Assembly: GCA_910578885.1 (NCBI GenBank)
Contig: CAJTSH010000026.1
Coordinates: 1-46,073 of the forward strand
Reading direction: 5' to 3'
DNA: 46,073 nucleotides
Origin: an uncultured Lachnospiraceae bacterium
GTDB lineage: Bacteria > Bacillota > Clostridia > Lachnospirales > Lachnospiraceae
The translations under genes and the position numbers were made by a program. This document shows, piece by piece, positions 6,102-15,122 of this stretch; the first letter of the stretch is position 1, and every line of letters begins with the position of its first letter. Below the pieces are notes generated by a model. That model was not told the DNA's origin. It searched no databases and worked only from the letters and a program-made list of their open reading frames with translations.

Positions 6102-6785
6102 ATGGTAAAGAAGATAGATATCCTGGGTATGGAAATTGATAATTATACAGTACGTGAAGCCATGATACAGGTAGAGGGCTATCTGAATCAGACGGGAATG
6201 TCTATGATTGAGACGGTCAGTATGAAGATGCTGGATATGGCAGGAGAGGAGAGTTGTGTCAAAGAATGTATCCGGTTATTGGATTTGGCTGTGATAGGTG
6301 AAAAGGAAATTTTAGTGGCGGCGGGCTTTCACTCTAATCAGCGGACAAAAGAAATAGTCGAACATGAGTTTTTCCGGGAATTTCTAAAGCGTATTGTCAG
6401 AAATCGTAAACAGGTGTTTCTTTTGGGCGAGCAGGCAGAAGATGTGGACAAGCTGGAGGATTACCTGAAAGAGGAATATGAGAAAATTCTGATTGGAGGA
6501 AGATGTTCGCTGGACGAGAAGTCGGGAGATATTGAAGGCGTGGTAAATGAAGTGAATGGCGTATCACCGGATGTAGTTCTTTCGATTCTGCCATCACCGG
6601 TACAAGAGAATTTCCTGCTGGGAAATAAGGGAAAGCTGGATGCAAAAATCTGGTATGGAATCGGAGATGATTATGAAGCGCATTCCGGTATCAGACGTTT
6701 GTCCAGAATTGCAGGCAGAATGATTCATAAAAAACGGCTGCAGTCTCAATTACATAAATATCAAAATGAAAATGAGGCAAAGTAG
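6102..6785 (+). CDS. WecG/TagA-family protein, probably not catalytic
   Basis: 227 residues matching the overall layout of WecG/TagA/CpsF glycosyltransferases: the opening ILGMEIDNYTVREAM corresponds to the family start, and VFLLGEQAEDVDKLEDYL to the central Rossmann strand. Two hallmark segments are changed. The DG-x-G segment with the catalytic Asp is replaced by V-I-G-E-K-E, and GSPKQE reads PSPVQE. The C-terminus keeps the basic segment (RRLSRIAGRMIHKKR) that anchors family members to membranes. I therefore call it a relative that has probably lost transferase activity. It ends four bases before the next ATG, so it is co-transcribed with the YitT-family gene. Confidence 0.65.
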   Translation: MVKKIDILGMEIDNYTVREAMIQVEGYLNQTGMSMIETVSMKMLDMAGEESCVKECIRLLDLAVIGEKEILVAAGFHSNQRTKEIVEHEFFREFLKRIVRNRKQVFLLGEQAEDVDKLEDYLKEEYEKILIGGRCSLDEKSGDIEGVVNEVNGVSPDVVLSILPSPVQENFLLGNKGKLDAKIWYGIGDDYEAHSGIRRLSRIAGRMIHKKRLQSQLHKYQNENEAK

Positions 6786-7652
6786 ATGAAGATACCATTC
6801 AAGCGTCCGCTATGGGCTGATGTAATACTGATGATTTTGGGAACCGGGTTGATGGCGCTTGCCATCCAGTGTATCTATGACCCGGCAGGTATGGTTGTGG
6901 GCGGATTTACCGGTATCGCAATTGTGGTAAAGCAGCTTACGGCAGAAAGAATATCGGGCGGAGTGCCCTTGTGGCTGACCAACCTGATTTTGAATATTCC
7001 GGTATTTCTTATGGCATTGAAGATAAAAGGAAAACGGTTTGTAGGGAGAACAGCGGTAGCCACTGTTCTTCTGTCATTCTGGCTGTATGTGCTTCCGATG
7101 TGGAATCTGACGCAGGGGGATTATATGCTTTCTGCTATTTACGGAGGAGCGATTTCCGGCGCCGGCATAGGCCTGGTTCTTTTGGGAAAAGCGACGACCG
7201 GGGGAACTGATATGGTGGCGTCCCTGATTCAACATTATCTGCGGCATTATTCCGTGGTACAGATTATGATGATTTTGGACGGCATAATCATACTTTTCGG
7301 TGTTGCCGCCTTCGGAATTCAGTCGGCGTTGTATGCAGTAGTAGCAATTTTCATTACTTCAAAGCTATCGGATGCTTTGATGGAAGGCTTGAAATACTCA
7401 AAAGCAGTGTTTATTATTTCAAATAAGGCAGATGAGGTCGCAAAGACTCTGATGCGGGAATTGAGCCGCGGAGTGACAGGTATTCATGCAAGCGGAATGT
7501 ATTCCGGCGAGCGGAAGAATATGCTCTATTGCGTTGTCTCCAAAAAGGAGATTGTAGAACTGAAAGATATCGTAATACGGTTGGACCGAGAGGCTTTTGT
7601 CATTGTGACGGACGCCAGAGAGGTGTTGGGAGAAGGATTTTTGGAATATTAG
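6786..7652 (+). CDS. YitT-family membrane protein (DUF2179)
   Basis: 288-residue integral membrane protein. Residues about 10-200 hold five or six hydrophobic segments with the family's glycine-rich motifs (GGFTGIAIVVKQL; GKATTGGTDMVA), and the C-terminal 80 residues form the cytoplasmic DUF2179 domain (RGVTGIHASGMYSG; VIVTDAREVLGEGF). Transport has been suggested for this family, but the substrate is not established. Full length for the family. It starts right after the WecG-like gene; no clear hairpin terminator follows, only a pyrimidine-rich run. Confidence 0.88.
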   Translation: MKIPFKRPLWADVILMILGTGLMALAIQCIYDPAGMVVGGFTGIAIVVKQLTAERISGGVPLWLTNLILNIPVFLMALKIKGKRFVGRTAVATVLLSFWLYVLPMWNLTQGDYMLSAIYGGAISGAGIGLVLLGKATTGGTDMVASLIQHYLRHYSVVQIMMILDGIIILFGVAAFGIQSALYAVVAIFITSKLSDALMEGLKYSKAVFIISNKADEVAKTLMRELSRGVTGIHASGMYSGERKNMLYCVVSKKEIVELKDIVIRLDREAFVIVTDAREVLGEGFLEY

Positions 7653-7692
7653 CATAAAAATATTCGCTTTCCCTCTTTCTTTTTTTGCTGTT

Positions 7693-7721
7693 TTGCATTA
7701 AAATATAAATTAGATTATTAG
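7693..7721 (+). promoter_or_regulatory. Promoter of the PucR-like regulator gene
   Basis: TTGCAT (7693-7698), 17 bases, TATTAG (7716-7721). It probably also drives ftsE and ftsX, since no terminator separates them. Confidence 0.5.
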
Positions 7722-7802
7722 CACTTTTTCAAATTTACTATCTTTTTTTGTGAAAGTTGCCTTAAGACTGGGATATTTTAATGAAGAGAAGGAGACAGAA
7801 GA

Positions 7803-8891
7803 ATGATTTCAAATCAAATACTTCAGAATACTATTGATGGTTTGAAAGGAATTACGCGTGTGGATTTATGCGTCATTGATACAGAGGGCAAGGTGCTGGC
7901 GTCTACATTTCCAGAGGGGGACAGTTATATCAATCCGGCAATGGCATTTATAGAATCCCCGGCGGATTCGCAAGTGGTTCAAGGGTGTCAGTTTTTTAAA
8001 GTATTCGACGATCATCAGTTGGAATATGTCCTGCTTGCCGAAGGTGACAGTGAGGACGTTTATATGGTGGGGAAAATTGCCGGTTTTCAAATTCAGAATC
8101 TTTTGGTAGCATATAAGGAGCGGTTTGACAAGGACAACTTCATTAAGAATCTTCTGCTGGATAATCTTCTGCTGGTAGATATTTATAATCGTGCGAAGAA
8201 GCTACATATAGAAACGGAAGTCCGCAGAGTCGTATTTATTGTAGAGACGAACAGGGAGAAGGACGGGAATGAGCTGGAGAAGGTCAGAAGCATTTTTGGC
8301 AGCAAATCCAGAGACTTTGTGACTGCGGTAGACGAGAAGAATATCATTGTTGTCAAAGAAATGTCAGACGATGAGCGATATGAGGATCTGGATAAGACGG
8401 CAGAGGTGATTCTGAATCTCTTTCGGGCAGACGGGGACAACAATGTCTATATTGCCTATGGTACGGTCGTGCATGAGATTAAGGAGGTTTCCCGCTCCTA
8501 TAAAGAAGCCCGGATGGCATTAGACGTAGGGAAGATTTTCTTCGAAGAGAAGAATATTATCGCTTACTCAACTTTGGGAATCGGACGTTTGATCTATCAG
8601 CTTCCAATCCCTCTTTGCAAAATGTTTATCAAAGAGATATTCGGCGGCAAATCACCGGATGATTTTGATGAGGAGACTTTGACGACGATTAACAAATTCT
8701 TTGAAAACAGCCTGAACGTATCCGAGACGTCCAGACAGCTTTACATTCACAGGAATACGCTGGTATACCGTCTGGATAAGCTGCAGAAGAGCACAGGGCT
8801 GGATCTTCGGGTCTTTGAAGACGCAATCACTTTTAAGATTGCATTGATGGTTGTAAAATATATGAAATATATGGAGTCGCTTGACTATTGA
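7803..8891 (+). CDS. PucR/CdaR-like transcription regulator
   Basis: 362 residues. The N-terminus (1-110) resembles a sensor domain of the CdaR or PAS type (CVIDTEGKVLAST). The middle resembles the GGDEF-like region of PucR/CdaR proteins (IAYGTVVHEIKEVSRSYKEARMAL). The C-terminus carries the PucR helix-turn-helix (FFENSLNVSETSRQLYIHRNTLVYRLDKL, about 302-330). Such proteins respond to small molecules, but the ligand here is unknown. It has its own promoter, starts behind GAAGGAGAC, and lies 25 bases upstream of ftsE, so it may belong to the division operon or control it. Confidence 0.85.
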   Translation: MISNQILQNTIDGLKGITRVDLCVIDTEGKVLASTFPEGDSYINPAMAFIESPADSQVVQGCQFFKVFDDHQLEYVLLAEGDSEDVYMVGKIAGFQIQNLLVAYKERFDKDNFIKNLLLDNLLLVDIYNRAKKLHIETEVRRVVFIVETNREKDGNELEKVRSIFGSKSRDFVTAVDEKNIIVVKEMSDDERYEDLDKTAEVILNLFRADGDNNVYIAYGTVVHEIKEVSRSYKEARMALDVGKIFFEEKNIIAYSTLGIGRLIYQLPIPLCKMFIKEIFGGKSPDDFDEETLTTINKFFENSLNVSETSRQLYIHRNTLVYRLDKLQKSTGLDLRVFEDAITFKIALMVVKYMKYMESLDY

Positions 8892-8916
8892 TAGAAGATA
8901 GATTTAGGAGGAACGC

Positions 8917-9594
8917 ATGATTAAGCTTGAACATGTCAGCAAATCATATTCTGCCGGAGTTCCGGCGCTCAATGATGTGAGTCTGCACATTGAGGAGGGA
9001 GAGTTTGTATTTGTTGTAGGAAACAGCGGTTCCGGCAAATCAACACTGATAAAATTACTGTTGAAAGAGTTAGAGCCAACAGACGGGGTGATTACGATAA
9101 ACGGAAGGAATCTGAATGCGATTCGCAGAAAGCAGATTCCGCGTTACCGCAGAAACGTAGGAGTAGTATTTCAGGACTTTCGGTTGTTAAAGGATCGGAA
9201 CGTTTATGAGAACGTGGCGTTTGCACAGAGGGTCATTGGGACGTCTGTCCGCACGATACGCAGCAGCGTGCCCATGATGCTGTCGATGGTCGGTTTGGCG
9301 GCGAAGTATAAGTCCTATCCGAAACAGTTATCCGGCGGTGAGCAGCAGAGAGTAGCGATTGCAAGGGCGTTGATCAATCGTCCGAAGATTTTGCTTGCGG
9401 ACGAGCCTACCGGTAATTTGGACAATCATAACGCATGGGAAATCATGAAGTTATTGGAAGAAATCAACCAGAGAGGAACGACAGTGGTGGTAGTTACCCA
9501 TAATCTGGACATCGTAAAAGCGATGAAAAAGCGTGTGATCACGATGAAGAAGGGCGTCATTGTCAGCGATGAAAGGCTGGGTGATCAGCAATGA
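8917..9594 (+). CDS. ftsE: Cell division ATP-binding protein FtsE
   Basis: 225-residue ABC ATPase, full length. Walker A GNSGSGKST (35-43), signature LSGGEQQ (138-144) and Walker B ILLADEPTG (158-166) are intact; YENVAFAQRVIG is typical of FtsE. With FtsX it forms the membrane complex that activates peptidoglycan hydrolases outside the cell during growth and division. TAGGAGGAA precedes the start. Its stop overlaps the ftsX start (ATGA). Confidence 0.96.
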   Translation: MIKLEHVSKSYSAGVPALNDVSLHIEEGEFVFVVGNSGSGKSTLIKLLLKELEPTDGVITINGRNLNAIRRKQIPRYRRNVGVVFQDFRLLKDRNVYENVAFAQRVIGTSVRTIRSSVPMMLSMVGLAAKYKSYPKQLSGGEQQRVAIARALINRPKILLADEPTGNLDNHNAWEIMKLLEEINQRGTTVVVVTHNLDIVKAMKKRVITMKKGVIVSDERLGDQQ

Positions 9595-10499
9595 GGATAA
9601 GTACATTTTTCTATGCGGTAAAACAAGGTTTTAAAAATATATGGCACAATAAGATGTTTTCACTGGCGTCTATTGCAACAATGTCAGCATGTATTTTTTT
9701 GTTTGGACTGTTTTTTGCAATTGTTTCGAATTTTCAGAACATGGTGAAGACAGCAGAAGAGGGAGTTGCAGTTACAGCTTTTTTTGACGAAGGGATATCT
9801 CAGGCGGAGATTGACGAATTGCAGCAGAGAGTGGAAAAGCGCGCCGAAGTAGCAAAGTGCGAGTATACTTCGCCGGAAGAAGCATGGGAATATTATAAGG
9901 AAGTTTATTTTGACGGGGACGAAGAGGCGGCTGCCGGATTTGCAGATGACAATCCGCTTGCAAATTCAGCAAGCTTTTCCGTTTATTTAAGTGATGTGTC
10001 TATGCAGAGCGCATTGGTAACGTACTTAGAATCAATGGACGGCATCCGGGAAGTGCATAAGTCTGAGGCAGTAGCGAATACGCTGTCTGATTTTAACAGC
10101 TTAATAGGATACATATCAGTGGGCGTGATTCTGATTCTGTTATGTGTGGCGGTTTTTCTGATCAGCAATACTGTTACGGTAGGTATTTCTGTCAGACGGG
10201 AGGAAATTGCGATTATGAAGCTGATAGGGGCGACGGATTATTTAGTGCGTGCGCCGTTTATTGTGGAGGGGATTGTAATCGGGCTTCTTGGATCGGCAAT
10301 TCCGCTTGGTCTGTTATACCTGCTTTACAGCAGAATTGTCCTTTATGTAACTGAGAAGTTCAGTTTTTTAAGTAATATGGTAAGCTTTATTCCGGCAGGT
10401 CAGGTGTTCCATGCTTTAGTGCCGATTGCCCTGATACTAGGGGTAGGCATTGGTTTTCTGGGAAGCCGGGTGACAATTCGAAGGCATTTGAATGTGTGA
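9591..10499 (+). CDS. ftsX: Cell division permease FtsX
   Basis: 302 residues: cytoplasmic N-terminus, first membrane segment (about 23-46), extracellular loop (about 47-165) and three further membrane segments in the C-terminal half, the standard FtsX fold. The loop contains conserved EYTSPEEAW and, near residue 122, a DNPLANSASF motif. The loop normally contacts a coiled-coil peptidoglycan hydrolase, and such a protein is encoded next (10635). It overlaps ftsE by four bases. Confidence 0.95.
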   Translation: MRISTFFYAVKQGFKNIWHNKMFSLASIATMSACIFLFGLFFAIVSNFQNMVKTAEEGVAVTAFFDEGISQAEIDELQQRVEKRAEVAKCEYTSPEEAWEYYKEVYFDGDEEAAAGFADDNPLANSASFSVYLSDVSMQSALVTYLESMDGIREVHKSEAVANTLSDFNSLIGYISVGVILILLCVAVFLISNTVTVGISVRREEIAIMKLIGATDYLVRAPFIVEGIVIGLLGSAIPLGLLYLLYSRIVLYVTEKFSFLSNMVSFIPAGQVFHALVPIALILGVGIGFLGSRVTIRRHLNV

Positions 10500-10553
10500 C
10501 AAGAGATATTGGCTTATGTCAGGAAGAGAGCAGACATTTTCATATTTGAAAAG

Positions 10554-10589
10554 AAGGGTGTCCGGAGACTGCGTTCCGTACGCCCTTTT
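10554..10589 (+). terminator. Terminator or attenuator between ftsX and the M23 gene
   Basis: AAGGGTGTCCGGA (10554-10566) pairs with TCCGTACGCCCTT (10575-10587), 13 positions with one mismatch and one wobble, followed by TT (10586-10589 is a four-T run). It would lower read-through from ftsEX into the hydrolase gene, setting their ratio. Confidence 0.65.
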
Positions 10590-10634
10590 GCCGATACCCA
10601 AAAAGAAAATCATAAAGTAGTAAAGGAAGGCAGT

Positions 10635-11921
10635 ATGGGAAGTGGGAAGAAATTCATTGCAATCTTATTATCCGTTATATTAGCGGTTATGTCTGGCTTT
10701 GAGCTGTCTGCTTCAAGCTTATCGGAGGCTGAAAGAGAAAAGGCGGAATTGGAAGCGGAGCTGAAAGAAGCACAGGCGCTTATTGATGAGTTAAAGGATT
10801 CCAAGGACGATATAGAATCGAAAGTCCGCCAGTTGGATGAGAGACTGACAAAAATCGAAGGCAGGATTTTGTCACTGGAAGAAAAGCTGGAACAGACCAA
10901 TGTTCAGATTGAAGATACAGAGGAACAATTATTAGAGGCAAAGAAGGAGGAGAGTATTCAGTATGAACGGATGAAATACCGCATAAAGTATATGTATGAA
11001 AACGGCAGCAGTATGTCTGTGTTAGAAGTGCTGCTTTCATCGGAGAGTATTGCGGAATTTGTCAGTCAGGCGGAATATGTCCGGCAGATAACAAATTATG
11101 ATAGAGAAATGCTGAAAAAATATCAGAAGATACAGCAGACAGTAGCGGATGCGAAATCTACACTGGAACTTGATTACAATCAGATGGATGAACTCAAGAA
11201 CCAGGTTCAAATGGAGCGGGAGACGGTACAGAAATTGCTTGCAGCAAAGGAGGAGGAGCTTTCCGGTATCAAAAGTGATATTTCCAATGCACAGGCAGAG
11301 GCAGACGCCGTGTCTGCGGAAATACAGGCTCAGAACGATATTATTGCGCAGATCAGGGAAATGGAAGCCAAAAAGGAGGCAGAGCGCAAGGCTGCGGAGG
11401 AAAAAGCAAGACAGGAGGAAGAGCAGAGAAGACAGCAGCAAGCAAATAGCACGGAGCAGCCCACAGAGGGAACGGAAGAAGCGGGGAATCCCACGGAACC
11501 GCTGCCGCCGGAAGAGACTTATAATGGAGGAGCATTTGTATGGCCTTGTCCGAGCAGCACACGGGTAACCAGTGATTATGGAAACAGGCTTTCTCCGACT
11601 GCCGGGGCGTCCAGTAACCACAAAGGAATCGACATAGGGGCAGATTATGGTTCGTCTATTATAGCTGCTGCGGATGGATCCGTTGCTTTTGCAGGCTATA
11701 ACAGCGGAATGGGAAATTATATCATGATCAGTCATGGAAGTGGTCTGTATACGGTATACGGACATTGTTCTGCCTTGCTGGTGGCAACAGGGGATACCGT
11801 AACGGCGGGACAGACGATTGCCCAAGTGGGCAGCACCGGAATCTCTACCGGGAATCATCTGCATTTTGGCGTATCAAAAGATGGGGCGTATGTAAGCCCA
11901 TGGAATTATTTAAGCAAATAA
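10635..11921 (+). CDS. Coiled-coil M23 peptidoglycan hydrolase (FtsX partner candidate)
   Basis: 428 residues from the ATG at 10635, chosen because AAGGAAGG precedes it and a signal peptide (1-27) follows at once; the frame is open to a TTG at 10509 but that extension is highly basic and crosses the terminator. Residues 29-265 form a long coiled coil, 266-297 a Pro/Glu/Thr linker, and 300-428 an M23 (LytM) endopeptidase with H329-xxx-D333, H377 and H408-L-H410, all catalytic positions present. This is the layout of EnvC and of the coiled-coil hydrolases controlled by FtsEX. The position behind ftsX supports that role; the physical contact is inferred. Confidence 0.92.
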   Translation: MGSGKKFIAILLSVILAVMSGFELSASSLSEAEREKAELEAELKEAQALIDELKDSKDDIESKVRQLDERLTKIEGRILSLEEKLEQTNVQIEDTEEQLLEAKKEESIQYERMKYRIKYMYENGSSMSVLEVLLSSESIAEFVSQAEYVRQITNYDREMLKKYQKIQQTVADAKSTLELDYNQMDELKNQVQMERETVQKLLAAKEEELSGIKSDISNAQAEADAVSAEIQAQNDIIAQIREMEAKKEAERKAAEEKARQEEEQRRQQQANSTEQPTEGTEEAGNPTEPLPPEETYNGGAFVWPCPSSTRVTSDYGNRLSPTAGASSNHKGIDIGADYGSSIIAAADGSVAFAGYNSGMGNYIMISHGSGLYTVYGHCSALLVATGDTVTAGQTIAQVGSTGISTGNHLHFGVSKDGAYVSPWNYLSK

Positions 11922-11952
11922 TCGTAATCAATCATAGAAAGAAGGAATTCGT

Positions 11953-13263
11953 ATGGATAGAAATAAATCGGAACAATCATGGGAATCACAGGCGTCATAT
12001 TATCCGGTGGAAGAGAACGACATACCGTCAGAAAATGTTGGCGACGGGAAGGGCGGCGGATTTAAAAGCGGTCTGTTTCTGGGAATGGCATTGACTTTGG
12101 CCGTTGCCCTGGCAGTTGTCGGAACGCTCTTCGGCACCGGTGTTGTACAGGTGGCGGGACGGACGGAAGTAACGAACAACGTAATGACAGACGCAGTGAT
12201 GCAAAAACTCAATAATTTAATCGGTGAGATAGGCAGGTATTATTATGAAGATGTGAATACGGAAGATTTAGTAACCGGGATTTACAAGGGGCTTTTCGAA
12301 GGCTTGGGCGACCCGTATAGCGAGTATTATACAAAGCAGGAATATGAAGACATCATGATAGATGCCAATGCAAATTATTATGGAATCGGTGCGGCATTAT
12401 TGCAGGATAAGAACACCATGCAGGTAACGATATCAAAGGTCTATGACGGTTCGGGAGCACAGACGGCGGGGCTTATGGAAGGAGACGAGATCATTCAGGT
12501 AGAGGATATCGTGTCAGTCAGCGTGGAACTGGCGGATTTGGTTCAGAATATCCGGGGAGAGGAAGGAACAACGGTCCATATCACGGTGCTGCGGGAAGGA
12601 GAGACGGAGTATCGGGAATTTGACGTTAAACGTGGAGAAATAAATATTCCTACGGTAGAGTCCAAGCTGTTGGAAGGCGACGTGGGTTATATTCAGGTAC
12701 TGGAATTTGCGACCAGCACATCAAAGGATTTCGTTAAGGAAATTGAAAGCTTGAGTGCGCAGGGAATGAAATATATGATTGTTGACCTCAGGGGCAATGG
12801 CGGCGGAGTTTTAACGGCGTGTCAGGAGATGCTGGATGCGGTTCTTCCGGAAGGAGTAGTTGTCTATACGGAGGATAAGAACGGAGTGCGCGTGGATTAT
12901 ACTTCTGATGCGGAGCATTTTATGGATATACCGATGGCCGTGTTAATTGACGGGCATACGGCAAGTGCATCGGAAATATTTGCGGGAGCTATCCGGGACT
13001 ATGATTATGGCACATTGATTGGCACGAAGACCTTTGGAAAAGGAATTGTGCAGAGTGTCCGCTCTCTTCCTGACGGAAGTGCGTACAAAATGACGGTATC
13101 CAAATATTTTACGCCGAACGGGGATAATATCCATGGAACCGGAATCGAGCCGGATATAGAGCTGGAATATGAGTATACCGGAGATGAGGATGAAGAGTAT
13201 GACGAGCTGAAAGATAATCAGATTCAAAAGGCGATTGAAGTATTAAGGGGAGAAGCAGAGTAG
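11953..13263 (+). CDS. S41-family C-terminal processing protease
   Basis: 436 residues. A Glu/Asp-rich cytoplasmic N-terminus (1-37), one membrane anchor (38-63), a PDZ domain (about 140-225) and an S41 protease domain with TASAS340EIFAGA and GTKTFGK363GIVQ giving the Ser-Lys dyad. Family members trim exported proteins after exposed C-termini, and in several bacteria regulate cell-wall hydrolases, which fits the neighbouring M23 gene. It starts behind AGAAGGAA, 31 bases after the hydrolase stop. The acidic C-terminal tail (DEDEEYDELKD) is not part of the fold. Confidence 0.93.
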   Translation: MDRNKSEQSWESQASYYPVEENDIPSENVGDGKGGGFKSGLFLGMALTLAVALAVVGTLFGTGVVQVAGRTEVTNNVMTDAVMQKLNNLIGEIGRYYYEDVNTEDLVTGIYKGLFEGLGDPYSEYYTKQEYEDIMIDANANYYGIGAALLQDKNTMQVTISKVYDGSGAQTAGLMEGDEIIQVEDIVSVSVELADLVQNIRGEEGTTVHITVLREGETEYREFDVKRGEINIPTVESKLLEGDVGYIQVLEFATSTSKDFVKEIESLSAQGMKYMIVDLRGNGGGVLTACQEMLDAVLPEGVVVYTEDKNGVRVDYTSDAEHFMDIPMAVLIDGHTASASEIFAGAIRDYDYGTLIGTKTFGKGIVQSVRSLPDGSAYKMTVSKYFTPNGDNIHGTGIEPDIELEYEYTGDEDEEYDELKDNQIQKAIEVLRGEAE

Positions 13264-13283
13264 AGATACAAAGGAGAGTGTCT

Positions 13284-14615
13284 ATGCGAAAAAAATTATT
13301 GGCAATTTTGATGATGATGGGGATAATGGCTGGCGGAATAGCGGAAGCGCTTCCGGTATCTGCTGCCATGCGGGAAGAAGCATCGCAGGATGTGTCTATG
13401 GTGGAAATGGAGGGCATGGCTAATTCGGAGTATGTGGAGCTTGGCGGGACAGAACAGGGCATGACAGGCGGCAGCAGCGTTTGGGTAAATCCTCTTTATC
13501 CTGAGGCAGCGAAAGAGGCATATCAGGAGCCGTCATCTTCACAGAGCCCGCAGGCAGTCGATGCAACTGGGGTCAATGCCTATTCGACGGCGGCATCTGC
13601 GGCAAATTATGTGAGGAAACAGATGGTATCCAGACGGTCTGCCATAGAGTTTTATTATAACGGATATGGGCTGAATGCTGTCAGCTTGAGGAACCTGCAG
13701 GACGAAATTCTGGATAAGGTCTATGCTGTGACGTCATCTCCTCAGGAGGGAGATTATCTCAGGTATCATCTGACTTATATCCGTCAAAAGTATATGTATA
13801 CAAGAAGCGGGACACAGGCATATGTAGTATGGGAGGTTCGGTATACCTCTGATGCAAAACAGGAAAAACTGATGGCAAGCCGGATAAAAAGTGTGGTAAG
13901 ATCCTTAAAGTTATCCGGCTGCTCAGAGGCAGAGAAAATCAAGAAAATACACGACTATATTTGTAAAAATGTGGAATATTACAATGATGGAACCTGGAAT
14001 TGCCATTCCGCCTATGCTGCGTTGAAACAAAAGGCTGCAGTCTGTCAGGGATACGCCGCTTTATTCTATGCACTGGGCATTCAGGCAGGGCTTAAAGTGC
14101 GGTGTGTTTCGGGAACAAGCAATGGACAGCCTCATCTGTGGAATATTGTACGGATGGGGGGGAGCTGGTATAATCTGGATACTACATGGGATGACCAGAA
14201 TAGCCGGATTATTTATACTTATTATTTAAAAAGTAATGGAAATTTTCCTTCCCATACGAGGGATGCGGAATTTCAGAGCGCATCATTTAATCGGAAATAC
14301 CCCATGAGCAGGAATTCCTATACGGGCAGGGTAGGAACGCTGTCAATTAAAAGAGTGAAATCCGCAGGAAGCGGTAAGGTGAAGATTACGTGGGGAAAGG
14401 TAAATACCGCCTGTGGGTATCAGATTTATTATGCCTCCGGTAAGAGCCGGAACTATCAAAGGCTTGGAACCGTAAAAGGCGGAGCCAAAACTGCGTATAC
14501 GGCAACAGGCTTGAAGCCCGGAAAAGTCTATTACTTTAAAGTTCGGGCTTACAGCAATTTGTTTGGTGAAACATACGGCAAATATTCTGCCGGGGTAAAA
14601 AAGACGGTGAAATAA
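13284..14615 (+). CDS. Secreted transglutaminase-like protein with FnIII domain
   Basis: 443 residues. The ATG at 13284 is favoured over the GTG at 13278 because AAGGAG lies only one base before the latter. A signal peptide (1-28) is followed by a low-complexity region, then a transglutaminase-like domain with Cys254 (VC-QGYA), His284 (PHLWN) and Asp299 (NLDTTWDD). The last 90 residues are a fibronectin type III module. Such bacterial proteins are surface enzymes, often peptidases rather than crosslinkers; the substrate is unknown. It lies 20 bases after the S41 gene, and a VanZ-like gene follows immediately. Confidence 0.9.
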   Translation: MRKKLLAILMMMGIMAGGIAEALPVSAAMREEASQDVSMVEMEGMANSEYVELGGTEQGMTGGSSVWVNPLYPEAAKEAYQEPSSSQSPQAVDATGVNAYSTAASAANYVRKQMVSRRSAIEFYYNGYGLNAVSLRNLQDEILDKVYAVTSSPQEGDYLRYHLTYIRQKYMYTRSGTQAYVVWEVRYTSDAKQEKLMASRIKSVVRSLKLSGCSEAEKIKKIHDYICKNVEYYNDGTWNCHSAYAALKQKAAVCQGYAALFYALGIQAGLKVRCVSGTSNGQPHLWNIVRMGGSWYNLDTTWDDQNSRIIYTYYLKSNGNFPSHTRDAEFQSASFNRKYPMSRNSYTGRVGTLSIKRVKSAGSGKVKITWGKVNTACGYQIYYASGKSRNYQRLGTVKGGAKTAYTATGLKPGKVYYFKVRAYSNLFGETYGKYSAGVKKTVK

Positions 14616-15122
14616 GTGAGACGAGATCAAGTGAAAAAATGCATTCTTTTGCTATTATTGGTTTTCTGGATGAGCATTATCTTTGCGTTTTCTGCCCAGC
14701 CGGCAGAAGAATCGGGAAAAATTTCCGATAGCGTCTGTTACAGGGCGGTTTCGGGAGCAAGCCATTTGCTGCGTTTGGAGTGGACGAAGGAACAGATGGA
14801 AGCGTATGCAGTACGGCTTGTTTTTCCGGTGAGAAAAGCGGCGCATATGACGGAATATGCAATACTGGCAATTCTCGCATGGGGAAATCTGACGGCTTGG
14901 AAGCGGAAATCTGACATGCATAACTACGTATACGCTTTTTTGTTCGCAATATTGTATGCTATGACGGACGAATTTCATCAGACTTTTGTAAATGGGCGTT
15001 CCGGCAATTGGACGGATGTCTGTATTGATGGAGCAGGGGCATTTCTGGGAATAATATGTATAGCAGCAATAAGTTGCCGAGGCGGCAGGAAACATAGGAA
15101 AAGAAGAGGGAGTGCAAGATAG
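14616..15122 (+). CDS. VanZ-like membrane protein
   Basis: 168 residues with four membrane segments and the VanZ family signatures: FSAQPAEESG after the first segment, RKAAHMTEYAIL in the middle, DEFHQTFVNGRSGNWTDV and the IDGAGAFLG helix. GTG at 14616 follows the upstream stop without a gap and has no strong ribosome site, so translation is probably coupled; a GTG at 14631 is an alternative. Family members include the teicoplanin-resistance accessory protein VanZ, but most are of unknown function. Confidence 0.9.
   Translation: MRRDQVKKCILLLLLVFWMSIIFAFSAQPAEESGKISDSVCYRAVSGASHLLRLEWTKEQMEAYAVRLVFPVRKAAHMTEYAILAILAWGNLTAWKRKSDMHNYVYAFLFAILYAMTDEFHQTFVNGRSGNWTDVCIDGAGAFLGIICIAAISCRGGRKHRKRRGSAR

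Noticed and set aside
10509..10634. 42-codon N-terminal extension of the M23 hydrolase
   Set aside because: It starts with TTG without ribosome site, crosses a terminator hairpin and would bury the signal peptide.
11037..11864. 275-codon minus-strand frame opposite the M23 hydrolase gene
   Set aside because: No start context and implausible composition; the plus-strand gene has complete catalytic motifs.
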